A model generated the notes under the pieces. The model was not told the DNA's origin. It saw nothing but the letters and a program-made list of their open reading frames with translations, and did not search any database. Position numbers and translations under genes: made by a program. Shown piece by piece: positions 51,863 through 60,518 of a DNA stretch of 64,000 nt (the first letter of the stretch is position 1; each line of letters begins with the position of its first letter). The stretch is from the NCBI RefSeq assembly GCF_023716865.1, contig NZ_CP092417.1, forward strand, positions 5,372,001 through 5,436,000, given 5' to 3'. The stretch is from Endozoicomonas sp. SCSIO W0465. GTDB lineage: Bacteria; Pseudomonadota; Gammaproteobacteria; Pseudomonadales; Endozoicomonadaceae.

Positions 51863-53692
51863 TCACGGAGCTGAACTGACAGTTTCTGCCTGACTCTCAG
51901 GCTCAGCACCGGTAAGCCGATCCATGGTATCTTTCAGGATCTGACTATCAGGGCTTTTCTGCAACGCTTCCGCCCACAACAACCTGGCAGCATCTTGCTC
52001 ACCTCTTGCCCATAGCACCTCGCCCAGATGGGCAGCAATCTCAGCATCAGGAAACTGACGGTAAGCCATTCTCAAATATTTCTCTGCCTGATCAAAGTTC
52101 CCGAGGCGAAACTGCACCCACCCCATACTGTCCAGAATGGCCGGGTCTTCGCTGTCCAACTCATAGGCCTGTAAAATAAGCGCTTCAGCCTCCTTAAAGC
52201 GATCGGTTCGATCCGCCAGGGTGTACCCCAGGGCATTCAATGCAGCAGCATTGTCAGGCTCAAACTCCAGGATTGAACGCAGGTCCTGCTCCATGCCCTC
52301 CAGATTATTCAGTTTTTCATAAACCATTGCCCTTGAATAGAGAAGGTTTACTGATTCAGGGTTTGTTTTCAGCGCCCGCTCAAACAATGTCAGCGCTTTA
52401 TCCAGTTGTCCATCGTTAACCAGAAGCTCACCCTCCAGAAGGAAAAGCGATTCCATCCGTGCAGGGTGACGGTTTCTTGCCTCACCCAGATAGGTCAATG
52501 CCTCTTTTAGTTTATCTTGTTCAACCAACATCCCGGTCAGAGCAACCTGAGCAGCCATAAACTCCTTTCCGGGCCCTACAGAAAGATAGTGCTCTTTGGC
52601 AGAAGCGTATTTCTGCTGTTTCTCACTCAATCGTCCAAGATAATAATGAGCTGTATTGTCCCGTTCACCAAGCGTCAGTAGCTGTTCAAAGTACTGCCCG
52701 GCTTCCTGCTCCAGACCATTTTCCAAGGTAATCAGCCCCAGAGACAGTACGACATCACTCTCACCGGGTGCCCTCTCAAGCAGAACTTCAAACTGCTTCC
52801 TTGCCTGATCAAGTTTACCGGCATGAACCAGAACCCTACCATACAACAATCGAAGCCGGTTTTTATCAGGGTATCGCTGAACGGCTTCAAAAAGCATAAC
52901 TTCGGCTTCAGCATCCCGCTTTAATTTATGTAAAGCCCGACCCTTTACCATAATGGCAGACACAAACCCGCGATCCTGTTTCAGAAGCTCATTGGCAAGC
53001 GCAAGAGCTGATTCAAATTCACCGACCTGCTGCAGCAGAATGGCCTGCCCCAGCTTCAACACCCGTTCATTCGGGTAAGCCTGAGACAACGCTTCAAACT
53101 GACGAACAAGATCAAGCCGACCACCTTCAGAATGCTTCCCCTGATCGTTACCAACAGCACTGGCGAGTATGTCAAAGGCTGGACTGCCACCCAGAGAAAG
53201 CTGTTGGCTCATTTGAGCAAAGGCCCTCTCATACTGGCCTGCATACACCAGTTCAAGAGCAGCCCCATTCAGCGCATCCGGGTTGTCAGGCTGGAGCTCA
53301 ACCCATAATAATGAAGCATCCAGTGCGGCCTGCCTTGCTCCTACATAAACAGCAACCTGGTAGGCCCTCTGAGCCACACCGATATCTCGTGTTTTATGAG
53401 CCTGCTTCAGATAATTACCCAGCGCCAGGTCATAACGCTGACGCTGACCACTAACCTCTGCCACCAGCAAGTCATAAAGCGTCTCCGCTTCAAACGGCGT
53501 AACGGGATCGTCAGCCTGGAGCTGTGACTGACTATCCGATAGGGTTGTAGCAACACTGCCAACCTGCCGAACCGTCTGACTGGAACACCCCACCAGAAAA
53601 ACAACAAAAAAAAGAACCAACGCTTTACTGCACCTTCGGAAAACCTCAGCTTCGGTGATGAAATATTCAGCCCTGGCAATCATTCTAATCAT
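51863..53692 (-). CDS. TPR-repeat lipoprotein
   Basis: A 609-residue lipoprotein (signal SKALVLFFVVFLVGCSS) made almost wholly of tetratricopeptide repeats, for example AEVMLFEAVQRYPDKNRLRLLYGRVLVHAGKL and AALNALGYTLADRTDRFKEAEALILQAYELDSEDPAILDSMGWVQFRLG. It is the counterpart of the TPR protein between hemA and lolB in Pseudomonas (PA4667 position). Probably a periplasm-facing scaffold; partner unknown. It is divergent from hemA and upstream of lolB with an 95-nt gap. Confidence 0.9.
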   Translation of the reverse strand: MIRMIARAEYFITEAEVFRRCSKALVLFFVVFLVGCSSQTVRQVGSVATTLSDSQSQLQADDPVTPFEAETLYDLLVAEVSGQRQRYDLALGNYLKQAHKTRDIGVAQRAYQVAVYVGARQAALDASLLWVELQPDNPDALNGAALELVYAGQYERAFAQMSQQLSLGGSPAFDILASAVGNDQGKHSEGGRLDLVRQFEALSQAYPNERVLKLGQAILLQQVGEFESALALANELLKQDRGFVSAIMVKGRALHKLKRDAEAEVMLFEAVQRYPDKNRLRLLYGRVLVHAGKLDQARKQFEVLLERAPGESDVVLSLGLITLENGLEQEAGQYFEQLLTLGERDNTAHYYLGRLSEKQQKYASAKEHYLSVGPGKEFMAAQVALTGMLVEQDKLKEALTYLGEARNRHPARMESLFLLEGELLVNDGQLDKALTLFERALKTNPESVNLLYSRAMVYEKLNNLEGMEQDLRSILEFEPDNAAALNALGYTLADRTDRFKEAEALILQAYELDSEDPAILDSMGWVQFRLGNFDQAEKYLRMAYRQFPDAEIAAHLGEVLWARGEQDAARLLWAEALQKSPDSQILKDTMDRLTGAEPESQAETVSSAP

Positions 53693-54155
53693 GGATGGTA
53701 TGCCCTTTCCCCTGATTCTGGTTAATTCTGGATGATGTGCAAAATATCCGTTAAAACACGTGAAGAGAGTTTACAGTTACACGCTTTCCATTGCAGAATT
53801 GATCGGCCGGAACACCCATCAATCCAGCAGTCCCATCAAGATTCTCTCTCCCTATTGCGGCCTGAGTATGAATCTGGTCACTGCGATTGAGGCATCGGGC
53901 ATGGTCATAAGCCAAAAATACATAAGCAGAATTTGCAGAACGCTCCAGCTATCAAGAGTTTTTCTTGAAGGAAGACTTGGACGGAAAAATCAGGCCGTAC
54001 CCACCTTGAATAGGGATACTCCTCTGGAAGCATGTTCAAATTAACCATTGGCCTACATAACCGCCCGTCCATAGAGCATTGAATGCTTCATAATACGGGT
54101 GTGACATGTCAGCCAATCTATAGTAGCAGTGAACCATGACAGCAACAGAGGTCTG
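53693..54155. other. Divergent gap between the TPR gene and hemA
   Basis: 463 nt without a gene I can support. A plus-strand GTG frame (53760-54044, 94 codons) occupies much of it but has no Shine-Dalgarno or family pattern. The gap should contain the promoters of both flanking operons; I could not assign a convincing -35/-10 pair. Confidence 0.4.
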
Positions 54156-55460
54156 ATGGGGTATATTACCGCTGGTATCAATCACAGGACAGCACCAATT
54201 ACATTAAGGGAACAGGTTGCCTTTTCTGCTGACCAGCTGTCCGATGCACTGCAAAATGCCAGGGTCCACACCGGCCTTGAAGAAATTGCCATTCTGTCTA
54301 CCTGTAATCGTACTGAAATCTACTGTGCTATCCACAACTCCGGCGCTGAGGCAGCCAGACTTTGCTACAACAAACTGATTGACTGGATAACCCGTTACCA
54401 TCAGACCAACTGCAAACTGCTGACAGAACACAGCTACCTTTTTCATGATGAGCAGGCGGTGCGTCACCTGATGCGGGTTGCCTGCGGGCTTGATTCCATG
54501 ATTCTTGGCGAACCGCAGATTCTGGGGCAGCTAAAATCTGCCTACGCCAGTGCCCAGGAAGCCGACACCACGGGCCCGAAGCTTAATCGCCTGTTTCAGC
54601 ACAGTTTTACTACTGCCAAGCAGATCAGAACCGAAACCGCCATTAACCAGCAGCCAGTTTCGGTAGCTTATGCCGCCACCCGACTGGCAAAGCAGATTTT
54701 TTCCGATCTCAGCGAAAATACGGCATTACTGATCGGGGCCGGCGAAACCATCGAACTGACAGCAAGACACCTTTGCCAGCAGGGCGTTGCCAATATTATT
54801 GTGGCCAACCGCACCCTGGAGCGAGCCCGGTGCCTCACGGATATGTTTGGAGGAAAACCCGTCTTGCTCTCGGACTTACCCCAAATACTGCATGAAAGCG
54901 ATATTATTATCAGTTCCACTGCCAGCCCGGTACCGGTTCTCGGAAAAGGAGCAGTTGAAAAGGCGTTGAAACAGAGAAAACACAAACCTATGTTTATGGT
55001 GGATATTGCGGTTCCCCGAGACATCGAACCCGAAGTAAGTGAGCTGGCTGATGTTTTTCTCTACACAGTTGATGACTTGCAGGGTGTTATTGAAGACAAT
55101 CTGCAACAGCGAAGAGATGCTGCCCAACAGGCAGAGCGCATGATTGAGGCCGATACCTTTGAGTTCATGACACGCCTGCGTGCGCTCGATGCCGTCAATC
55201 TGTTACGCAATTATCGCCAGAGCACTGAGACGATAAGAGATCTGGAACTGGAAAAAGCGATGCAATGGCTGGCCAGAGGAGCCAGACCGGAAGAAGTACT
55301 GCAGCAATTTGCCCGCTCCCTGACCAACAAATTGATGCACCACCCCAGCGTAGAGCTGAAAAGTGCTGCCGCAAAGGGGCAACAGGAAAAGCTGGAGTGG
55401 GCAGAGAAACTTCTGGGCCTGAACGCCAGCCGTAAAAACGATTCAACTCAGGATGCCTGA
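54156..55460 (+). CDS. hemA: Glutamyl-tRNA reductase
   Basis: A 434-residue enzyme reducing glutamyl-tRNA to glutamate-1-semialdehyde, the first committed step of tetrapyrrole synthesis. With the ATG at 54156 (AGAGG 4 nt upstream) the catalytic Cys falls at position 50 (LSTCNRTEIY), exactly the number in E. coli, which supports this start over GTG 54129. Also seen: GINHRTAPITLREQ, GLDSMILGEPQILGQ, the NADPH loop LLIGAGETIELTARHL and DIAVPRDIEPEV. First gene of the hemA-prfA-prmC cluster; prfA starts 44 nt after the stop. Confidence 0.97.
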   Translation: MGYITAGINHRTAPITLREQVAFSADQLSDALQNARVHTGLEEIAILSTCNRTEIYCAIHNSGAEAARLCYNKLIDWITRYHQTNCKLLTEHSYLFHDEQAVRHLMRVACGLDSMILGEPQILGQLKSAYASAQEADTTGPKLNRLFQHSFTTAKQIRTETAINQQPVSVAYAATRLAKQIFSDLSENTALLIGAGETIELTARHLCQQGVANIIVANRTLERARCLTDMFGGKPVLLSDLPQILHESDIIISSTASPVPVLGKGAVEKALKQRKHKPMFMVDIAVPRDIEPEVSELADVFLYTVDDLQGVIEDNLQQRRDAAQQAERMIEADTFEFMTRLRALDAVNLLRNYRQSTETIRDLELEKAMQWLARGARPEEVLQQFARSLTNKLMHHPSVELKSAAAKGQQEKLEWAEKLLGLNASRKNDSTQDA

Positions 55461-55504
55461 TGGTATTCTGAACCCATCCTATATAGACACCTTTTGCAGA
55501 CATC

Positions 55505-56590
55505 ATGAAAGAGTCCATTCTCGTTAAGCTGGAAAACCTTGGTGAGCGCTTCGAAGAGCTTTCCGCACTGTTGAGTGATCCGGGGGTTATTGGCAACCAG
55601 GATCAGTTCCGCAAGCTCTCCCAGGAGTATGCTGAGCTGGAACCGGTAGTGAAAGCCTACAAAGTGTATGACCAGTTACTCAGTGACAAAGCCGAAGCCG
55701 AAGCCATGATGACAGAAGGTGACCCGGACATGGCGGATCTGGCCCGTGAGGAACTGGCCAGTTGCGAAGAGCAGCTGCCAGAGATGGAAAAGAACCTCGA
55801 AGTTCTGCTGCTACCCAAAGACCCACGGGACGGCCTGAACACCTTCCTGGAAATTCGTGCAGGAACGGGCGGTGATGAAGCCGCCATTTTTGCTGGCGAC
55901 CTTTTCAGAATGTACTCCAGGTACGCTGAAAAACGTGGCTGGCGCATTGAGGTTATCAGTGCAAGCGATGGTGAGCATGGCGGGTATAAAGAGATAATCA
56001 CTCGCGTTATTGGCAGCGACGTCTACGGTCGAATGAAGTTTGAGTCGGGCGCTCACCGCGTACAACGGGTTCCTGAGACTGAATCCCAGGGAAGAATCCA
56101 TACCTCTGCCTGTACCGTTGCTGTGATGCCAGAGCCTGATGAACAACAGGCTATTGAGATCCGTAAGGAAGACCTGCGAATCGATACCTACCGCTCATCT
56201 GGCGCTGGTGGTCAGCACGTCAACACGACCGACTCAGCCATCCGAATCACCCACCTGCCAACCGGCATTGTGGTTGAATGCCAGGATGAACGCTCACAGC
56301 ACAAAAATAAGGCCAAAGCCATGACCTGGCTTGCCGCCAAACTTCAGGATGCCCAGGATACGGCTGCTGCAAAAGAGATCAGCGACACCCGGAAAAGCCT
56401 GGTAGGCAGTGGTGACCGCTCTGAGCGCATTCGCACCTATAACTACCCACAGGGGCGGGTTACTGACCATCGCATAAACCTTACACTCTATAAATTGCCA
56501 GAAATTGTTGAAGGCGAACTGGATCCAGTGATTGATCCTTTACTTCAGGAACATCAGGCTGAGCTCTTGGCCAGTCTGGCGGGCGAATAA
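55505..56590 (+). CDS. prfA: Peptide chain release factor 1
   Basis: A 361-residue class I release factor that reads UAA and UAG. The hydrolysis motif GGQ is at 235-237 (SSGAGGQHVNTTDSA). The codon-reading tripeptide is Pro190-Glu191-Thr192 (QRVPETESQGRIHTS), a P-x-T variant in place of the E. coli PAT. Standard length and complete. The Gln of GGQ should be methylated by the next gene, prmC, which starts 3 nt after this stop. Confidence 0.97.
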   Translation: MKESILVKLENLGERFEELSALLSDPGVIGNQDQFRKLSQEYAELEPVVKAYKVYDQLLSDKAEAEAMMTEGDPDMADLAREELASCEEQLPEMEKNLEVLLLPKDPRDGLNTFLEIRAGTGGDEAAIFAGDLFRMYSRYAEKRGWRIEVISASDGEHGGYKEIITRVIGSDVYGRMKFESGAHRVQRVPETESQGRIHTSACTVAVMPEPDEQQAIEIRKEDLRIDTYRSSGAGGQHVNTTDSAIRITHLPTGIVVECQDERSQHKNKAKAMTWLAAKLQDAQDTAAAKEISDTRKSLVGSGDRSERIRTYNYPQGRVTDHRINLTLYKLPEIVEGELDPVIDPLLQEHQAELLASLAGE

Positions 56591-56593
56591 GTC

Positions 56594-57469
56594 ATGAGCA
56601 GCGCCCGATTAGACACCGCTCTGGCAGAAGCATCCCGCATGCTTTCTGTCAGCCCTACCCCACGGCTTGATGCAGAGCTACTGTTGGCACATGTGCTTGA
56701 CAAGCCACGAAGTTATTTTTTTACCTGGCCTGAAGCCCTTCTGACCAGTGAGCAGATGGATCAGTTTGTGAAGCTCATTGCTCAACGAAAAGCAGGACAC
56801 CCCATAGCCTATCTGACCGGACAGCGCGAGTTCTGGAACCTTCAGCTGAAAGTGACCGAAGCTACCCTGATCCCCAGGCCAGACACCGAGCTTCTGGTTG
56901 AACTGGCACTTGCTCTGCCGCTCAACCTGGGGAGTACCAATAATCAAAACACCGGGCCAAAAACCAAAGTGGCTGACCTGGGAACCGGCACCGGCGCAAT
57001 AGCCCTGGCCCTGGCAAAGGAACGGCCCGTCTGGCAAGTCACTGCCATCGATAAAAGCCCGGACGCCCTTGTTGTTGCTGCACAGAATGCCGTTATCAAT
57101 GGTATCCGGAACACAGTATTCATCGAGGGATCATGGTGTTCACCACTGACGAAATGCTTAATGGACATGATCGTCAGCAACCCTCCCTACATTCGCAGCA
57201 ATGACCCGCACCTGAAAGAAGGAGACCTCCGTTACGAACCCCTTTCAGCGCTGGCCTCTGGCATCGATGGACTGGACGATATCCGTGACATTGCCGGGCA
57301 ATCAATTCAATGTCTGAAACCCGGGGGATGGATTCTGTTAGAACACGGTTATGACCAAAGCCATCCCGTCCGGACCATCCTTTCCCGGGCAGGCTTCACG
57401 CAAATTCGCACAGAAACCGATCTGGCCGGTCATGACCGCGTGACCCTTGCCCGCAAACCTGATGCCTGA
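56594..57469 (+). CDS. prmC: Release factor glutamine methyltransferase
   Basis: A 291-residue SAM-dependent methylase that modifies the GGQ glutamine of release factors. N-terminal helical substrate domain (RLDAELLLAHVLDKPRSYFFTWPE), then PIAYLTGQREFWNLQLKVTEATLIPRPDTELLVE, the SAM loop VADLGTGTGAIALALA and the catalytic NPPY at 196-199 (IVSNPPYIRSND). Translationally coupled to prfA by position. A 10-bp hairpin follows 65 nt after the stop. Confidence 0.96.
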   Translation: MSSARLDTALAEASRMLSVSPTPRLDAELLLAHVLDKPRSYFFTWPEALLTSEQMDQFVKLIAQRKAGHPIAYLTGQREFWNLQLKVTEATLIPRPDTELLVELALALPLNLGSTNNQNTGPKTKVADLGTGTGAIALALAKERPVWQVTAIDKSPDALVVAAQNAVINGIRNTVFIEGSWCSPLTKCLMDMIVSNPPYIRSNDPHLKEGDLRYEPLSALASGIDGLDDIRDIAGQSIQCLKPGGWILLEHGYDQSHPVRTILSRAGFTQIRTETDLAGHDRVTLARKPDA

Positions 57470-57534
57470 AATACTAACACCATTACAGGCTTACTCCATA
57501 ATGCCGTCATAAGTAATAGCCCCTAATACCAAGC

Positions 57535-57562
57535 GACATTCAGTAGATATAAACTGAATGTC
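57535..57562 (+). terminator. Hairpin after prmC
   Basis: GACATTCAGT / ACTGAATGTC, a perfect 10-bp inverted repeat with an 8-nt AT loop, followed by ATTGTTTG. It may end the hemA-prfA-prmC transcript, though the T-tract is poor; alternatively it is a binding site upstream of nhaA. Confidence 0.4.
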
Positions 57563-57681
57563 ATTGTTTGCCCGCCATGCCAACGTATAATTATCGACCG
57601 GTAACAGGCATAACTTTCTTACGGGCGCATAGGTGTAATTGATGAGCTATTGGCGGTTAGCTAAAGGCACTTGGAGAAAAC

Positions 57682-58857
57682 ATGTTTGCCAGACGATTTC
57701 ATACTTTTTTACAGCAGGATTACGCCATTGGTGTACTGCTTTTTATCGCTGCGGCACTGGCGATGCTTGCTGCCAACACTTTTTTTGCCGCGTATTATGA
57801 CTTACTGCTATCAACCCCCATCCGTTTTACCGTAGGCCCCCTGGATATCCATAAACCACTGTTATTATGGATCAATGATGGTCTGATGGCTGTTTTCTTC
57901 CTTTTGATTGGCCTTGAAGTCAAACAGGAAGTACTTGCAGGAGATCTCAGTACCCCGGCCCAGGTTATGTTGCCGGGCATTGGAGCCATCGGTGGAATGC
58001 TGGCACCAGCACTTTTCTATGTAGCCTTTAACTACTCAGACCCGATTGCCATAAAAGGTTGGGCCATACCCGCTGCAACGGATATTGCCTTTGCCGTAGG
58101 CATTCTTGCCTTACTTGGCAAACGTGCACCCGCATCACTAATGACCTTCCTCCTGGCACTGGCCATCATTGATGATCTTGGCGCCATTATTATCATTGCC
58201 ATTTTCTACACTGAAGACCTATCCTTGGTGTCAATGGGCATTGTCGCTGTCTTACTCGCAATCCTGGCTTTCTTCAACTACCGGGGAGTTACCCGGATCG
58301 GACCTTATATGGTTGTGGGCACACTGCTCTGGATCTGCGTATTAAAGTCAGGCGTTCATGCTACGCTGGCTGGAGTACTTCTGGCGTTTACCATACCGTT
58401 GAAAGCTGTTGACCGAAGAGGTCGTTCACCACTGAAAGCCCTGCAACACAGCCTGCACCGCAGTGTTCATTATGTCATTTTGCCTATTTTTGCCTTTGCC
58501 AACGCCGGACTTGAACTGAATGCCGAACAGGTCAGAAGCCTGTTCACCCCAATCCCCTTGGGGATTGTGACCGGCCTCTTCCTCGGTAAACAGATTGGCG
58601 TATTCAGCTTCTGCTGGCTGGCTGTTAAATCCGGGCTGGCCAAACTGCCCACAGGAGCCAACTGGATCCAGATGTATGGTCTCTCTGTACTTTGTGGCAT
58701 TGGTTTCACCATGAGCCTGTTTATCAGCTCACTGGCCTTTGAAGACGTGAACACCAGTTACCTGATCTCAGATCGTATCGGTGTACTGACTGGCTCGATA
58801 CTTTCTGCCTCCTTCGGTTTTGCTGTTCTTTACTGGGCCGGACGCAAACCATCCTGA
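57682..58857 (+). CDS. nhaA: Na+/H+ antiporter NhaA
   Basis: A 391-residue inner-membrane antiporter exporting Na+ in exchange for protons, useful in a marine setting and for pH control. Twelve hydrophobic segments; the paired transport aspartates are Asp164-Asp165 in LAIIDDLGAIIIIAIFYT (E. coli 163/164). Also typical are NDGLMAVFFLLIGLEVKQE, GWAIPAATDIAFAVGIL, HATLAGVLLAFTIP and GIGFTMSLFISSLAF. Length like E. coli NhaA (388). GGAG lies 6 nt upstream of the ATG. Stands alone; no nhaR beside it. Confidence 0.96.
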   Translation: MFARRFHTFLQQDYAIGVLLFIAAALAMLAANTFFAAYYDLLLSTPIRFTVGPLDIHKPLLLWINDGLMAVFFLLIGLEVKQEVLAGDLSTPAQVMLPGIGAIGGMLAPALFYVAFNYSDPIAIKGWAIPAATDIAFAVGILALLGKRAPASLMTFLLALAIIDDLGAIIIIAIFYTEDLSLVSMGIVAVLLAILAFFNYRGVTRIGPYMVVGTLLWICVLKSGVHATLAGVLLAFTIPLKAVDRRGRSPLKALQHSLHRSVHYVILPIFAFANAGLELNAEQVRSLFTPIPLGIVTGLFLGKQIGVFSFCWLAVKSGLAKLPTGANWIQMYGLSVLCGIGFTMSLFISSLAFEDVNTSYLISDRIGVLTGSILSASFGFAVLYWAGRKPS

Positions 58858-58864
58858 TCATTTT

Positions 58865-58890
58865 TTCTGGCCTCCAGAGAGAGGCCAGAA
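58865..58890 (+). terminator. Hairpin after nhaA
   Basis: TTCTGGCCTC / GAGGCCAGAA makes a GC-rich 10-bp stem with a 6-nt loop starting 7 nt after the nhaA stop. No T-run follows, but place and stability suggest a transcript end. Confidence 0.5.
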
Positions 58891-59056
58891 CTTCAGCAAA
58901 CAAGAAATGAAACCATTCTCTCCAAAGTTTCCCCAAAGCTGTTAAACTCGCTTTCATCCTATCAATCCTGAAGTACTCCATCCATACAAACCAAACCGAA
59001 CAATGCAAAGGAATTGGCGGTACTTCTGACAAATTATACAGAGAGCTCAATAGCCT

Positions 59057-60079
59057 ATGGAAAACAGAGGCGTTTTGCTGGTTAATCTGGGGTCACCGGA
59101 CAGCACATCCGTTGAAGATGTTCGAAACTATCTCAATGAGTTTTTAATGGACAAGTACGTGATTGACCTGCCATGGGTCATTCGCAGGCTTATCCTCAGC
59201 CTTTTTATCTTACCTTCCCGTCCGGCAAGATCGGCTGAAGCCTATCGCTCAATCTGGACTGAACAGGGCTCTCCGCTGATTGTCAACAGTGAAACGTTTA
59301 CGAAAAAGCTCAGAGAACGAACCGCCATACCCATTGAGCTGGCTATGCGTTACGGGAAACCCGAAATAGCAGAAGCTTTAGATAACCTGGCAAAGCAACC
59401 GGGCATTCAGGAGATCCTGCTGTTTCCTCTCTACCCGCACTACGCCATGTCATCGGTAAAAACAGTGGTTGAACGCACCAAAAGCCTGATGCAAGAGATG
59501 GACATCACCATTCCGCTCCGCGTCCACCCGGTTTTCTATGATCACGATGGCTACATTGAAGCACTGGTCGAAAGTGCAAAACCCTGGCTGGAAAAAGATT
59601 TTGATCACCTGGTGTTCAGCTACCACGGCGTGCCTGAGCGCCACATTATGAAAGATGATCCTACCGGCAATCACTGTCTGAAAGACAAAAGCTGTTGCCA
59701 GAAAACCTCGATTGCCCACAAAACCTGCTATCGCCATCAGGTATATCAGACGACGGAAGCCTTTATTGAAAAAGCCGGTATTCCGATTGATAAATACAGT
59801 GTTGGCTTCCAGTCCCGACTGGGAAAGGCCAAGTGGCTGGAGCCCAACACGCTGGATGTCTTAAAGCAACTGGCTGACCAGGGAATCCGAAAGGTGCTGG
59901 TCATTTGCCCCTCTTTTGTTTCGGACTGCCTGGAGACACTGGAAGAAATCGGTCTGGATGCCAAAGAAGAATTTATTAAAGCCGGCGGCGAATCACTGGA
60001 GCTGATCCCCTGCCTGAATGATCATCCCGCCTGGATAGATCTGGTGCAGCAATGGACGAAGCACCCTCTGACTTATTGA
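59057..60079 (+). CDS. hemH: Ferrochelatase
   Basis: A 340-residue enzyme inserting Fe(II) into protoporphyrin IX, the last step of heme synthesis. Opening GVLLVNLGSPDSTSVEDVRNYLNEFLMDKYVIDLP, catalytic His190 in VFSYHGVPERH and the metal-side Glu in FVSDCLETLEEIG are present. A Cys-rich insert (NHCLKDKSCCQKT ... KTCY) follows the His motif, as often in gammaproteobacterial ferrochelatases; whether it binds a metal or cluster is not known from this. Monocistronic by position, followed by a hairpin. Confidence 0.96.
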   Translation: MENRGVLLVNLGSPDSTSVEDVRNYLNEFLMDKYVIDLPWVIRRLILSLFILPSRPARSAEAYRSIWTEQGSPLIVNSETFTKKLRERTAIPIELAMRYGKPEIAEALDNLAKQPGIQEILLFPLYPHYAMSSVKTVVERTKSLMQEMDITIPLRVHPVFYDHDGYIEALVESAKPWLEKDFDHLVFSYHGVPERHIMKDDPTGNHCLKDKSCCQKTSIAHKTCYRHQVYQTTEAFIEKAGIPIDKYSVGFQSRLGKAKWLEPNTLDVLKQLADQGIRKVLVICPSFVSDCLETLEEIGLDAKEEFIKAGGESLELIPCLNDHPAWIDLVQQWTKHPLTY

Positions 60080-60090
60080 TTACCAGCAAG

Positions 60091-60113
60091 GATGGGCATT
60101 AAACATGCCCATC
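60091..60113 (+). terminator. Hairpin after hemH
   Basis: GATGGGCAT / ATGCCCATC, 9-bp perfect stem, loop TAAAC, 11 nt past the hemH stop. Only a short pyrimidine stretch follows, so it is a probable but not certain terminator. Confidence 0.45.
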
Positions 60114-60127
60114 TCTCCAAATCCGTC

Positions 60128-60156
60128 TTGTACCCGGCAAAGTCTGCCCTTATAGT
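60128..60156 (+). promoter_or_regulatory. Candidate sigma-70 promoter of leuL-leuA
   Basis: TTGTAC at 60128-60133 and TATAGT at 60151-60156 are separated by 17 nt. A start near 60163 would give a leader transcript carrying the leuL peptide and the structured region before leuA. Confidence 0.55.
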
Positions 60157-60207
60157 ACAACTACGGACCGATTTACGTAACCACAACCACCCCAAGAGAA
60201 GGGCGCA

Positions 60208-60345
60208 ATGAACAGGGTGATAAACTGGCAAAGTACCTACTTTGATACAAATAACGATATAAAAGCTGCTTACGATGCAGGTTTTATTCACCTGCCCAAA
60301 ACTTTTTTTGCGCCCGCTCGCCTGCTACTCCTACTACTGCCTTAG
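60208..60345 (+). CDS. leuL: leu leader peptide, 45 aa with six consecutive Leu codons
   Basis: A short ORF with a strong ribosome site (GAAGGG, 5 nt before the ATG) starts MNRVINWQSTYFDTNND and ends FFAPARLLLLLLP-stop. The six leucine codons are CTG CTA CTC CTA CTA CTG, including rare CTA. It ends 173 nt before leuA, and mutually exclusive hairpins follow. This is the layout of a leucine-sensing attenuator: shortage of charged tRNA-Leu stalls the ribosome at the Leu run and changes folding downstream. It is longer than the enterobacterial LeuL (28 aa) and unrelated in the first part. Confidence 0.85.
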   Translation: MNRVINWQSTYFDTNNDIKAAYDAGFIHLPKTFFAPARLLLLLLP

Positions 60346-60400
60346 GGCATATTAATTACTATCTTCCCCGATTCACGGCCCTGATGGCCAGGCAGTAAGT

Positions 60401-60506
60401 CAGCATGCTCAGTTTGCGGCTTTGCTGAACCAGAATGCTGTGCGCGCAGAACCGATCACAGCAGCATAACCAATAAAAATTGATCTGCCTTTCGGGCAGC
60501 AAAGGC
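60401..60506 (+). promoter_or_regulatory. Leader RNA with alternative hairpins before leuA
   Basis: CAGCAT (60401-60406) can pair with ATGCTG (60435-60440), while the overlapping TGCTGTG (60436-60442) can instead pair with CACAGCA (60457-60463), so the two stems exclude each other. A further stem GCCTTT (60487-60492) / AAAGGC (60501-60506) abuts the leuA Shine-Dalgarno AAGGGA. No long U-run is seen, so control may act on translation or by another termination route. Confidence 0.5.
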
Positions 60507-60518
60507 AAGGGATATATC

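Noticed and set aside
53760..54044. 94-codon plus-strand ORF between the TPR gene and hemA
   Set aside because: GTG start, no Shine-Dalgarno, no family pattern, lies in a divergent promoter gap; more likely chance.
60436..60500. Intrinsic terminator in the leuA leader
   Set aside because: Stems are present but no U-run follows, so it was not listed as a terminator.
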